A DNA stretch of 64,000 nt from an uncultured Eubacteriales bacterium. Lineage in GTDB: Bacteria; Bacillota; Clostridia; Oscillospirales; Acutalibacteraceae. Below are positions 42,514 to 51,475 of the stretch, piece after piece. The stretch is taken from NCBI GenBank assembly GCA_934457115.1, contig CAKSHI010000004.1, positions 52,362 to 116,361 of the forward strand, written 5' to 3'. The notes beneath the pieces were generated by a model that did no database searches, had not been told where the DNA came from, and worked only from the letters and a program-made list of their open reading frames with translations. Both the position numbers and the translations under genes were made by a program. Position 1 is the first letter of the stretch, and every line of letters begins with the position of its first letter.

Positions 42514-43200
42514 CTATTCTCCCTGCTGCGTATTAGAAATAATTTTCGGCCCGGATACATATTCTCCATACACGAAAAATCTATATTTTGTAAGACCCAG
42601 CATATCGAAGGGATAACAAGTATATAGAATTATATTTTCTTTATCAGCCGCTAAGTCATAAGCATCCTTGTAATTAGGTTCTACGACTCTTGTTTCTGTT
42701 ACCTTGTAAACATATTTACCGTAATTGGTTCTTATGTTAATTTTGTCGCCGACAGATACATCCTTTAAACCATTAAAGAATGTGTTATTATGTCCGGCCA
42801 TAAGGATTGTTTTCCCATAACCGGGTATAAAACTGCCATTATATATTCCAACACCTCTGTTTAATTGGTTAGTTCCGTCGCCAAAGAAGACATTGGCGGA
42901 AACTGACGTATTTTCTATATCGATATGAGCAAACATATCTCCATAGTTAGGGTATTGAATATCGCTAAGATTAACAGTTGCGGGTGAATCAACATCATCA
43001 TTATCTGAGAGTAATGTTTTATACGATTGATTGTGATCATAAGCTGTTTCAAAGAAAACAATATTACCAAACGAAAGTAAGGGTTTAATAATTGGTGAAG
43101 CAGCTATGTATATTAACAAATAAGAAAAGATTGCGAATAATATGGGAACAATAATAAAACTCTTTTTTTTAAGCACATGAAATTGGCTTTTATTAGTCAT
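42514..43200 (-). CDS. Sortase (class D-like)
   Basis: This 228-residue membrane-anchored transpeptidase has an N-terminal hydrophobic anchor (about residues 12-35) and the sortase fold. The catalytic His is in MAGHNNTFFNGL, Cys in LYTCYPFDMLGLTKYR and the Arg four residues after the Leu-Thr-Lys. TC-YP plus downstream Arg resembles class D enzymes. It overlaps the upstream substrate gene by eight bases and lies two bases before the membrane-protein gene. Its substrate is probably the preceding surface protein. Confidence 0.92.
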   Translation of the reverse strand: MTNKSQFHVLKKKSFIIVPILFAIFSYLLIYIAASPIIKPLLSFGNIVFFETAYDHNQSYKTLLSDNDDVDSPATVNLSDIQYPNYGDMFAHIDIENTSVSANVFFGDGTNQLNRGVGIYNGSFIPGYGKTILMAGHNNTFFNGLKDVSVGDKINIRTNYGKYVYKVTETRVVEPNYKDAYDLAADKENIILYTCYPFDMLGLTKYRFFVYGEYVSGPKIISNTQQGE

Positions 43201-43930
43201 GATTGTATAATTTATTTTTATAAATTACAACTCCGGATGCTAATACTAATAGTCCTATTGCTGAGAAAGCAACAGTTGCGTTAGATACGTTTACGCCTAA
43301 GCCTGTGGTTTTGATTACATCGTTATCATCTGCTGTAGCAATAGCATCGTTACCACGTCTTGATTCTTCGTCAATTCCGTCGTTGCTTGGGTTGCTAATT
43401 GTAGAATCATTATCACGTCTTGATTCTTCATCAATGCCGTCGTCTTTAGGAAGAACAGTACCATTTTTAGCTGTTGCAAATACTACGTTTCCGTTAGCAT
43501 CTGTAATTTGAACGGATTGACCTTCGCCGAAGGCAATTTTCAAGCCAGCTGTGCTTGCTGCTTTCTCTGCTGCTGTTTTAACTGCGGAAACTGTTTCAGG
43601 ATAATTTTGAAGGTCTGCAAAACTTGTTGCACTGGTGTTAGCAATCGCACTCTGAGCGCTATCAATTTGAATGTGGATTTCATCACGCTGCTCTTTAGTC
43701 AAATTGTCACCATTAGCATTCAAGTAATTTTCTGCTTGGTTTAAATATTCTGGCGGGAGATATAGAGTAGTAGCCTTTGTCTGGAAACCACTTTTTAAGT
43801 CAGATAAAATCATATCGTTAGTAACAAACACATCTTGGTCACTTCCTCCCTGGAATACCAATGCGAAGCAAGAGAATGCTGAAGCACTTAAGATAATAAG
43901 AGAACAAACAATAGAAATTAGTTTTTTCAT
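43193..43930 (-). CDS. Putative sortase-anchored surface protein
   Basis: This 245-residue exported protein has a signal peptide (MKKLISIVCSLIILSASAFS), an Ala/Gln-rich helical region, and an exact nine-residue repeat DGIDEESRR spaced 20 residues apart. Its C-terminus is a typical cell-wall sorting layout: a candidate motif VIKTTG, a hydrophobic helix and a short basic end (KNKLYNHD). The motif does not match LPxTG, so it may be specific to the adjacent sortase or the protein may stay in the membrane. ATG 43930 follows AAGGGG; the in-frame start at 43951 would extend the signal peptide. It heads the operon. Confidence 0.82.
   Translation of the reverse strand: MKKLISIVCSLIILSASAFSCFALVFQGGSDQDVFVTNDMILSDLKSGFQTKATTLYLPPEYLNQAENYLNANGDNLTKEQRDEIHIQIDSAQSAIANTSATSFADLQNYPETVSAVKTAAEKAASTAGLKIAFGEGQSVQITDANGNVVFATAKNGTVLPKDDGIDEESRRDNDSTISNPSNDGIDEESRRGNDAIATADDNDVIKTTGLGVNVSNATVAFSAIGLLVLASGVVIYKNKLYNHD
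43351..43442 (-). repeat. 60-base direct repeat inside the surface protein gene
   Basis: Bases 43351-43382 and 43411-43442 are nearly identical at a period of exactly 60 bases; they encode the two DGIDEESRR units. Confidence 0.85.
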
Positions 43931-43967
43931 GGAATATATTTCCCCTTTCAATATTTAGTATATCGAC

Positions 43968-43996
43968 ATTATAGCACTTAAAATTTTATAAATCAA
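43968..43996 (-). promoter_or_regulatory. Promoter of the sortase operon
   Basis: On the minus strand TTGATT and TATAAT are separated by 17 bases, about 40 bases upstream of the surface protein. Confidence 0.7.
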
Positions 43997-44047
43997 GTAT
44001 AAAATTAAAATAATTTCAATATTAGATTATTATGTATGCACTATTGA

Positions 44048-44076
44048 TTGACTAAGCTATGAAATTGTGCTAATAT
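44048..44076 (+). promoter_or_regulatory. Promoter of the 1037-residue orphan gene
   Basis: TTGACT and TAATAT have a 17-base spacer, with a TGC extended -10 element. It diverges from the sortase operon promoter. Confidence 0.65.
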
Positions 44077-44148
44077 TTCTTATAAAGGAATTATAGAAAT
44101 TTTATAAGGGAATAGGGTCATATTTTTATTTATTTTCGGGGGTATTGT

Positions 44149-47100
44149 ATGGGGTTATTTCAGAAAAAACGTGGCATAGAAGATCTTAATAACATTACCC
44201 AAAAAGTCTTAGTGAGTAATAGCTATAATTCATTTGATATGGCTAGAGAAATGATATCACCTAGATTTGAAAAAGTAAAATTCAGTGCTCCTAGGAAACA
44301 AGTTACAAGTAGTTATGTCCAGGGCTTTGTGGACGATTTGAATAAAGCGAAACAAGAACAATTAGCCCAACAAGCTCAAGAAGAAGAAAAACAAAAGGAA
44401 ATTATTGAAAAAAAAGCTGAAGCACTTGAAACTAAAAAGGAAGTACAAGAATTTAGGCTGGGTTTTGTTAACAAGAAGGATCAATTATCTAAAGAGCTTT
44501 TAGAAATACGTAATAATAGAGATAATTTACTAAACGAAAAAATAGTGCCTTTGGAAAATGAATACGAGAAGTTAGTAAACGATCATAAGAGCATTTTTAA
44601 TATAGGAAATATTTTTGGGGATTCATCTAAAATAGCTAAAGGTGCTACCGATCAGCAAAAAAAAGAAATAGAGGATCAATTAAATAAGAATTATGCTGAT
44701 AATAATGGTGAGTTTTATGAAGCCCAATTTAAACTATTGGGAAATATAAAGGACCTTTACGACAACATACAACAAAACAAATATTTAAAACAATTGCAAG
44801 ATATGGGCGAAGTTCCATGTGAGAAGATTCATGATAGAAAACAAGAATTAAAGAAGGACAACAGAGAGCTTGATGAGAAGCTAAAAGGGCATTATTGGTT
44901 TGGCTCCAGCAAGCAAAAAGATCAACAAAAAAAGGAAAAAAATAATACAATATTAGGTATATATAGCGCCATGGATAGTGATAAACATAATGGCGGAAAT
45001 TTCATATGGCAAAATTTTGAGCATAATCAAAAACAATATTTATCTAATAAGAATCAAAATAAGTCCTTTATTGGGAAATTGCTATCGAGTGAAGTTACAT
45101 CCCTTTATTCTAATGAAGCATTAGCAAACGAAGAGAAAGACCTATCAAATTCTACATATTTTAAGAACAAGACTTATAATAAAGCACGTAGAAAAATAAT
45201 TGAAGAGTTTGAGACGAATTATAAACTTATAGATGAAGAAGATAAAAAAATAAGCGAAAAAGAAAAGGAAATCGAAGAAGAAAATAAAAAGATCAAAGAA
45301 TTCGATGGGTATATAAAGCAATTAGATGAGATCTTGAATTATACTCCATCTATGGCAGCTAGTGTAATTGGTGCTATTGCAAATGGGGCAGAGGGCTTTA
45401 TGGACTTTATTTCGAAAAAGTTAAATCAAAATCCAATAACCCTTATAAAGGATATTAAAAAACAAAATAAATCAATATATGAAAATTTATATAATCCTAC
45501 GGTCAAAATATATAAATATTTAGAGAAAATTAAAATGGATAAAAAACCTCAAAATAGAGAGGAATTTTATAATTTTGACAAAATTGCCCGATATAAGGTA
45601 GTTTACGATAATTGTGTAAAGTGGAAAAATATTGATTGCCATCGATATTATGGATATATATATGATATTATGAACAGTGATAGTCAGTTGAATGACTATA
45701 TAGACCTCTATTACGACAAACCTGATGAAAAGGTTAAGGTATTAGATCTTAAAAATGATATGATGAGGTCTACTCGTGTTGTAAAGACAACTGTTTCATA
45801 TGCAGAAAATTGTATGGACATGGGTGCAAGGTTTTGCAAAAAAATGTTGGAGCAAGAGGATGATAACTTAGCAAGAACATATAAGGAAATGGCTAAATCT
45901 ATCAACAGTATATATATATATATTGGAGGCAACTCATCTAAAGAAATAAAAAGAAATAGTAAGAATTATAATAACGTTGAGAAGTTCCAAAAACTAAAAG
46001 CATCCAAAAAGGAAAATACACTAAAGGTTTATGATGAAAACTTGAGTTTAATCTCCAATTTTAAACGTTTAAGTGTAAGCTTAAATCTTGATTTATATAA
46101 TATAAAAGGTTGCTCATTTGAGAACTCTCAAAAGGCTTGCCAAGCTCTCATTGAGAACATTGGAATTAAGCAAAAACAAGCTCAAGAATTTGATGAAGAA
46201 CTAAAAAAGAGAAGTGTTCAAATAGAAAAAGAAACTAATGGTATTAGAGACTTTACCAAGAATCAAGCAAATCAAAGAGGAATCATGAAGTCCTTTGCAT
46301 TGCCGGAATTACCTAAGAGTCAATTCACTGAAAATAGCAATGAAAATGATTATTTATTGTACTATAGTTCTTATTTTATAAAAATTATGGAAATAGATAA
46401 GCAGATAAGAAAGAACTTCTCAAATAATAAAAAGTTGTTTAAGGAGAACCCATATATTGCCAATATGTGGCTGAAATCTATGAGAATAAAGGTTGATCGC
46501 CTAAAAAATTCAGCGCAGTTGAAATATAATAGATTCCAAGGATTCGCCAAAACCAAGCTATATGCAGGAACTGAAAAACTATATTTACAGTCAATGAGAC
46601 AATTGGACAAGTATAATGGATATTTTGATGATATCGAGGATGGGTCCATGTATGAAAATATTGACATTAGTGTATTCTTTAGTAGAGCATTTTGGGCAGA
46701 GCTAAGGACAGCTCTTAATGAGACGGTTGATTTATTCCAAGAACTAGGCATTGAGGGACAGTATAAGGAAATTTTTAGAGATATTAGCTTCACAAGGGTA
46801 TTAAAATATTCAGGATCTTTCATAAGGTTTTATAAATATTGGATAAAAAATATCTCTCCTCAATTTTTAAACTTTTGGTCGGTATTGCGAGAATCATTCT
46901 ATAAGGGAGTAGATACGTATAAAGATGCAGATTTCAATGAAGAGGGTCTTATTAAATCAGCGACGGATGGTCTTAGCAAGTTTAAAGAAAGTATTGACTT
47001 GCTTTTATTCCCGGAATTTTTTGATACTACAAAGAGTTTATTGAGTGTCGGGGTATTTTGGGATGCTGTTAAAAACTATTCTAAAATTAAGAAGATTTAC

Positions 47101-47262
47101 AAATGCTTTAGTAAAATAGACAAGATATTCAATGCAGTACAATACGAAACAAAAAGAAAATATGATGAGAAAAAAGCAAATAGTGCAAATATAGACGATA
47201 TGTATAAGGAAAAATTATATATGATTGATGATCTAAGTAAACAAAATGCTAAGGATAAGTGA
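44149..47262 (+). CDS. Large coiled-coil orphan protein (1037 aa)
   Basis: I recognise no family for this 1037-residue, Lys/Asn/Glu-rich protein. It has no signal peptide or clear membrane helix; residues 399-424 (TPSMAASVIGAIANG...) are mildly hydrophobic. Charged heptad-like stretches at about 60-150, 165-250 and 340-397 predict coiled coils, the last ending just before the hydrophobic patch. The C-terminal half is mixed helical, with aromatic-rich segments such as FIRFYKYWIKNISPQF. It starts MGLFQKKRGIEDLNNITQ after CGGGGG. It has its own promoter and is followed by ispF after 23 bases without a terminator. AT content is high even for this window. A structural, effector or phage-derived role are all possible. 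Confidence 0.8.
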   Translation: MGLFQKKRGIEDLNNITQKVLVSNSYNSFDMAREMISPRFEKVKFSAPRKQVTSSYVQGFVDDLNKAKQEQLAQQAQEEEKQKEIIEKKAEALETKKEVQEFRLGFVNKKDQLSKELLEIRNNRDNLLNEKIVPLENEYEKLVNDHKSIFNIGNIFGDSSKIAKGATDQQKKEIEDQLNKNYADNNGEFYEAQFKLLGNIKDLYDNIQQNKYLKQLQDMGEVPCEKIHDRKQELKKDNRELDEKLKGHYWFGSSKQKDQQKKEKNNTILGIYSAMDSDKHNGGNFIWQNFEHNQKQYLSNKNQNKSFIGKLLSSEVTSLYSNEALANEEKDLSNSTYFKNKTYNKARRKIIEEFETNYKLIDEEDKKISEKEKEIEEENKKIKEFDGYIKQLDEILNYTPSMAASVIGAIANGAEGFMDFISKKLNQNPITLIKDIKKQNKSIYENLYNPTVKIYKYLEKIKMDKKPQNREEFYNFDKIARYKVVYDNCVKWKNIDCHRYYGYIYDIMNSDSQLNDYIDLYYDKPDEKVKVLDLKNDMMRSTRVVKTTVSYAENCMDMGARFCKKMLEQEDDNLARTYKEMAKSINSIYIYIGGNSSKEIKRNSKNYNNVEKFQKLKASKKENTLKVYDENLSLISNFKRLSVSLNLDLYNIKGCSFENSQKACQALIENIGIKQKQAQEFDEELKKRSVQIEKETNGIRDFTKNQANQRGIMKSFALPELPKSQFTENSNENDYLLYYSSYFIKIMEIDKQIRKNFSNNKKLFKENPYIANMWLKSMRIKVDRLKNSAQLKYNRFQGFAKTKLYAGTEKLYLQSMRQLDKYNGYFDDIEDGSMYENIDISVFFSRAFWAELRTALNETVDLFQELGIEGQYKEIFRDISFTRVLKYSGSFIRFYKYWIKNISPQFLNFWSVLRESFYKGVDTYKDADFNEEGLIKSATDGLSKFKESIDLLLFPEFFDTTKSLLSVGVFWDAVKNYSKIKKIYKCFSKIDKIFNAVQYETKRKYDEKKANSANIDDMYKEKLYMIDDLSKQNAKDK

Positions 47263-47285
47263 AATATTGAGAAAGGAATTTAACT

Positions 47286-47753
47286 ATGAGAATAGGTCAC
47301 GGTTATGATGTGCATAGACTTGTAGAAAATAGAAAATTAATATTAGGTGGAGTTGAGATACCTCATGGCAGGGGACTTTTAGGACACTCTGATGCAGATG
47401 TTTTGCTCCACGCAATAATGGATGCATTATTAGGTGCTGCAGCCTTGGGTGATATTGGGTGTATTTTCCCGGACAATGACCCTAAATACCTCGATATCGA
47501 CAGTTGTGTTTTATTAAAAAGGGTTTGTTCTCTTTTAAGCGAAAAGGGATATTGCATAGTAAATATAGATGCAACCGTCATTGCTCAAGAACCTAAGATA
47601 AAACCATATATAGGTCTTATGCGTCAAAGGATTTCAGATGTGTGTGGTATAGACATAGGCTGTATAAATATCAAGGCCACAACTGAAGAAAATCTTGGAT
47701 TTACGGGGCGTAAAGAGGGGATTTCCGCCCATGCAGTTTGCATAATAAATTAA
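47286..47753 (+). CDS. ispF: 2-C-methyl-D-erythritol 2,4-cyclodiphosphate synthase
   Basis: This 155-residue enzyme of the MEP isoprenoid pathway forms the cyclic diphosphate. The start MRIGHGYDVHRLVE provides metal-binding Asp and His, and LLGHSDADVLLHAIMDALLG the third ligand and substrate loop. TATTEENLGFTGRKEGI is the C-terminal signature. The gene is 23 bases after the orphan gene and may share its transcript; no other MEP gene is in the window. Confidence 0.97.
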   Translation: MRIGHGYDVHRLVENRKLILGGVEIPHGRGLLGHSDADVLLHAIMDALLGAAALGDIGCIFPDNDPKYLDIDSCVLLKRVCSLLSEKGYCIVNIDATVIAQEPKIKPYIGLMRQRISDVCGIDIGCINIKATTEENLGFTGRKEGISAHAVCIIN

Positions 47754-47757
47754 CAAT

Positions 47758-47822
47758 AAAGGCTTGCTTACATATTATAATAGTAAAAAGACTATTGAGG
47801 TGATAATTGTGGGCAAGCCTTT
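47758..47822 (+). promoter_or_regulatory. Long-range stem enclosing the start of the DUF3343 gene
   Basis: AAAGGCTTGC (47758-47767) is perfectly complementary to GCAAGCCTTT (47813-47822), which covers codons 2-5. The loop encloses a second perfect stem (AATAGT 47779-47784 with ACTATT 47791-47796), the GAGG site and the GTG start. It could mask initiation. Confidence 0.45.
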
Positions 47823-48039
47823 AATTATGGTAAGTTCAATTACTTACGCATTAAAAGGAAAAGAAATATTGAATAAAAGAGGATTTGCAGCCGACTTAGT
47901 AAGAACACCAAAGCACAAAAACGTAGGAGGCTGTGGATATAGTATATATGTACCAAAGGATACTGATAAAGCCGAGGAAGTTTTACGAGAACAAGGTATA
48001 AGGGTGATAGGAAGGTCGGATAAGGAGGGTTTCGCATGA
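47809..48039 (+). CDS. DUF3343 family small protein
   Basis: This 76-residue protein matches the DUF3343 pattern: a hydrophobic strand (LIMVSSITYALKG), basic helix, VGGCGYSIYV and a C-terminal helix. Members are placed beside selenium- or sulfur-handling aminotransferases and have been suggested to carry S or Se on the conserved Cys. That fits here: it overlaps a cysteine-desulfurase-like gene by four bases (ATGA). GTG 47809 is eight bases after GAGG; the in-frame TTG 47764 is unsupported. Confidence 0.85.
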   Translation: MGKPLIMVSSITYALKGKEILNKRGFAADLVRTPKHKNVGGCGYSIYVPKDTDKAEEVLREQGIRVIGRSDKEGFA

Positions 48040-49172
48040 TATATTTAGATAATGCTGCAACTACTTTTCCTAAGCCATCTTCAGTTATAAACTCTATGGC
48101 ATTTGCTATGAGAAAATATGGTGCAAATCCCGGCAGGAGTGGCCATGAACTTGCAATGAAATCATCAATTGAGATATATAATTGCAGAAAGCTTGTAAAT
48201 GAATTTTTTGGGGGATTTGGAGAGGAAAGCGTAGTATTTACGCTTAATTGTACTCATGCCTCTAATATAGTATTAAAAGGACTTTTAAAGCCCGGGGATC
48301 ACGTTGTTGTATCTTGTTTGGAGCACAACTCTATTATGCGTCCTCTTAAAAAATTGGAAAAAGAGGGAATAAGCTATACCTTAGCGAATGTATATGTAGG
48401 CGACAATGATGCTACTGTAGACTCTTTTAGAAAAAGCCTTAATAAGAACACAAGGCTCATTGTTTGTATGCACGCATCTAATGTATGGGGAATAAGACTG
48501 CCGATAGAAAGAATATCAGCTCTTGCAAATGAATATAAAATACCGTTTTTGGTAGACGCTGCTCAAACGGCGGGTGTACTTCCAATAAACATGAAGGAAT
48601 ATAACATAGATTATTTGTGTACTGCGGGTCATAAGGGTTTATATGGACCTATGGGTACAGGCATACTAATAGCGAAGGATTGCGAAAAGGTAAATTCATT
48701 GATGGAAGGCGGAACGGGAACAAGTTCATTAATGCTTGAACAGCCCAGTGAAATGCCTGATAAATTTGAAAGCGGAACTCCCAATATGCCGGGTATAGTA
48801 GGTCTTAAAGCGGGAATTGAGTATATACAAAGAAGAGGAATGGAAAATATAGCTAGACATGAGTATATGCTTATAAATAGGTTGTATGATAGGTTATCGA
48901 ATATGGATAATATAGAATTATATATGCCAAGACCCGAACCTAAGTATTTTGCACCTCTTTTATCCTTTAATGTAAGGGGTAAAGATAGTGAAACAGTATC
49001 AAGATATCTTAATACACGCAGTATAGCGACAAGGGCGGGAATACACTGTGCACCAACTGCTCATGAATTTTGTAAAACTATGGACAGGGGCGCTGTTAGG
49101 GTATGCCCTTCTGCATTTACAAGGACTAATGAAATAGATTATTTCGTATCTGAAATAAGAAGAATGCAGTAA
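48036..49172 (+). CDS. Cysteine desulfurase / selenocysteine lyase-like enzyme
   Basis: This 378-residue class V aminotransferase has the start MIYLDNAATTFPKP, pyridoxal-phosphate Lys in TAGHKGLYGPMGTG, and the catalytic-loop Cys in RAGIHCAPTAHE. The GxHCAP pattern is that of SufS/Csd-type group II desulfurases. It probably mobilises sulfur or selenium from Cys or Sec, and its translationally coupled DUF3343 partner would be the carrier. No IscU/SufU scaffold is adjacent, so the end use is unclear. Confidence 0.92.
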   Translation: MIYLDNAATTFPKPSSVINSMAFAMRKYGANPGRSGHELAMKSSIEIYNCRKLVNEFFGGFGEESVVFTLNCTHASNIVLKGLLKPGDHVVVSCLEHNSIMRPLKKLEKEGISYTLANVYVGDNDATVDSFRKSLNKNTRLIVCMHASNVWGIRLPIERISALANEYKIPFLVDAAQTAGVLPINMKEYNIDYLCTAGHKGLYGPMGTGILIAKDCEKVNSLMEGGTGTSSLMLEQPSEMPDKFESGTPNMPGIVGLKAGIEYIQRRGMENIARHEYMLINRLYDRLSNMDNIELYMPRPEPKYFAPLLSFNVRGKDSETVSRYLNTRSIATRAGIHCAPTAHEFCKTMDRGAVRVCPSAFTRTNEIDYFVSEIRRMQ

Positions 49173-49271
49173 ATAATACAATAAATTCTTGCATAATCAA
49201 AACTATATGATAAAATAAAAGAAGATGTAAATATTAAGAACGTTTAAAGTATCGGGGTGTTGATAATTATT

Positions 49272-50165
49272 ATGGAGTATATTACCGGGATGTTTAACGC
49301 ATTTTTAAGTGTAATGAAAACATTTGGGGTAACTGATGTATTGGACGTTACTATTGTGGCACTTATTATATATAGCCTTATAAAATTAATAAGAGAAACC
49401 AGAGCCGAGCAGCTGGTTAAAGGTATATTAATTTTGCTGCTCGGTTATGTTTTAGCTTATCAGCTACACTTGAGGATGTTAACTACTTGTTTGGATAATT
49501 TTTTCCAATTTGGCGTTTTGGCATTGTTGGTTGTTTTTCAACCTGAGCTTAGAAGTGCTCTCGAGCAAATCGGCCGAAGTGAAATCAAGGGTCACCTAAT
49601 CTTAGGGCCTTATATTAAAGATGAGGAAAGGCATCTAGAAACCGTAAGGCAGACGATAGATGCAGTGGTTGTAGCCGCACAAAATTTCCATGAAAGCAAG
49701 ACAGGGGCACTTATAGTCTTTGAAAGGAAGACCAAGCTTTTAGATATAATGGATACGGGTACTTTGATTAAAGCCAAGGCTTCTCCTGCACTGATAGGAA
49801 ATATATTTTACAATAAAGCACCTCTTCATGACGGCGCTATGATAATAAGGGACGGAGTTATATATGCTGCCGGGTGTATATTACCTCTTACTAAAAATGA
49901 GAGTGTTGATATCAATCTTGGGACAAGGCATAGAGCAGCTATGGGAATGAGTGAAAATTCCGATGCTTTAGTGCTTGTGGTTTCTGAGGAGACAGGAGCA
50001 ATTTCTATCGCTATGGGCGGTATACTTACAAGAAATTATACAAGCAAAACATTAAGAGAAGAATTGGAAAGAGTTCTTCTTCCTGTAAAACCGGATGACG
50101 AAAACGTAAGTATTGCAAGATCATATTTTAGAAAGGCGAAAAAGAATGAAAACAATAAGGTCTAA
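49272..50165 (+). CDS. cdaA: Diadenylate cyclase CdaA
   Basis: This 297-residue membrane enzyme makes cyclic di-AMP from two ATP. Three N-terminal helices precede a DAC domain with PLHDGAMIIRDGVIYAAG and TRHRAAMGMSE, the DGA and RHR motifs of the active site. The ATG at 49272 is preferred; GGGG lies 14 bases upstream, which is long, and TTG 49260 or GTG 49257 are alternatives. It overlaps cdaR by 20 bases. Cyclic di-AMP controls potassium and osmolyte balance and wall homeostasis. The pair cdaA-cdaR is conserved in Bacillota. Confidence 0.95.
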   Translation: MEYITGMFNAFLSVMKTFGVTDVLDVTIVALIIYSLIKLIRETRAEQLVKGILILLLGYVLAYQLHLRMLTTCLDNFFQFGVLALLVVFQPELRSALEQIGRSEIKGHLILGPYIKDEERHLETVRQTIDAVVVAAQNFHESKTGALIVFERKTKLLDIMDTGTLIKAKASPALIGNIFYNKAPLHDGAMIIRDGVIYAAGCILPLTKNESVDINLGTRHRAAMGMSENSDALVLVVSEETGAISIAMGGILTRNYTSKTLREELERVLLPVKPDDENVSIARSYFRKAKKNENNKV

Positions 50166-51420
50166 CAAACTTAAATTTCGAGATATATTTAATAATGATA
50201 AGCTTATACTTTTATTTTCAGTGATTATCTCATTTATATTTTGGATTATTTTAGCATTTGGTGATTCCGAGACGAAACCTGTCACAATATCGGATATTAA
50301 TATAGATATTGAGCTTTCGAGTACTGCTCAAGAGGATGGACTTAAAGTTTTTGGAGGCAAGGACATAAGCGGTGAGGTTTCCGTGACAGGAAGCCGAATT
50401 ATAGTAGGACAACTTACAAAATCGGATATAAAAATTACTGCGCCGATGGCAAGCAGTATAACAGCGCCGGGAAATTATACTTTAGAGCTTGTTCCTCAAA
50501 AATCGGGAATACTTACCGATTATGAGTTTTCCTCAGGCGTTACGCCGGGATTTGTGACGGTTATGGTTGATAGATACAGAGAAGCTGAGTTTACTGTTGA
50601 AAACGGAATCAAATATCAGTCCGACCCTGCTTATTTTGCGGGTACTACTACTTTTTCTTCACCAAAGGTTAAGATTTCGGGTCCCGAATCGGAGATTTCT
50701 AAAGTTAAGAAGATTGTAGCCGAGGATGAAGTGCAGGATGTCCTTAAAGCCAGCAGAACTATATACAAGGTTCCGCTTGTAATGTATGACAGTTATGACG
50801 AAGTAATATCCAGCGATTTAATAGTAATGAGTACTGTTTCAGAAGATGTGACGATACCGATTCTCCTTAGAAAGACCTTGCCTATTTCAGCACAGTTTAC
50901 AAATCAACCGGAGGATATGTCCTACTTTGACAGTAGGATTACCGTAGAGCCAAAGGAAATAGAGATAGCAGGTCCCGAAGAGATGTTTGGGGAATATAAT
51001 TCAGTATTGCTTGAACCGATAGATTTTTCAAAAGTCGATTTAAGCAACAATGTTTTTGACCAAACGGTTGTTATACCGTCAGGCTGTAAGAACTTGAGTA
51101 ACACATACCAAGCCAAGGTTACGATAGATATGTCAGGTATGCGCACTAAGACGTTTAATGTAAGCAATTTTTCGATTTTAAATAAAGGAGAAAATAAGGA
51201 TGCAAAGGTTAGTACCTCGTCAGTAAGTGTTACGGTTATAGGCCCTTATTCTCAAATTAATACGATGTCATCATCTGATATTGTGGGGGAGATAGACCTA
51301 AAGGGTAAGGAGAGCTTTACGGGACTTACCGAAATGCCCGTTACCTTTAAGGTGAAAAATTACGGACATTGCTGGAGCTATGGAAGCTATAATGTGAATA
51401 TTGAAGTTACGGGGTCTTAA
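50146..51420 (+). CDS. cdaR: YbbR-domain regulator of CdaA
   Basis: This 424-residue protein has one N-terminal membrane helix (about residues 18-38) and a chain of YbbR-type beta domains outside the membrane, as in CdaR, which modulates CdaA. The recurring pattern of hydrophobic strand plus 'V.V.GP...I' (for example KVKISGPESEISKVKK) fits. ATG 50146 overlaps the cdaA end; the in-frame start at 50113 is unsupported. A strong terminator follows. Confidence 0.9.
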   Translation: MKTIRSNKLKFRDIFNNDKLILLFSVIISFIFWIILAFGDSETKPVTISDINIDIELSSTAQEDGLKVFGGKDISGEVSVTGSRIIVGQLTKSDIKITAPMASSITAPGNYTLELVPQKSGILTDYEFSSGVTPGFVTVMVDRYREAEFTVENGIKYQSDPAYFAGTTTFSSPKVKISGPESEISKVKKIVAEDEVQDVLKASRTIYKVPLVMYDSYDEVISSDLIVMSTVSEDVTIPILLRKTLPISAQFTNQPEDMSYFDSRITVEPKEIEIAGPEEMFGEYNSVLLEPIDFSKVDLSNNVFDQTVVIPSGCKNLSNTYQAKVTIDMSGMRTKTFNVSNFSILNKGENKDAKVSTSSVSVTVIGPYSQINTMSSSDIVGEIDLKGKESFTGLTEMPVTFKVKNYGHCWSYGSYNVNIEVTGS

Positions 51421-51440
51421 ATCAAAGTTTAAAACATAAG

Positions 51441-51475
51441 AAAATCCGCACCTAATTTATTGGTGCGGATTTTTT
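51441..51475. terminator. Terminator between cdaR and prmC
   Basis: AAAATCCGCACC pairs with GGTGCGGATTTT, then T-rich. It is usable in both directions; the last codons of prmC lie inside the stem. Confidence 0.9.

Noticed and set aside
44149..47262. SMC or Rad50 family membership of the 1037-residue protein
   Set aside because: It has coiled coils but no Walker A, signature or Walker B motifs, in contrast to sbcC in the same window.
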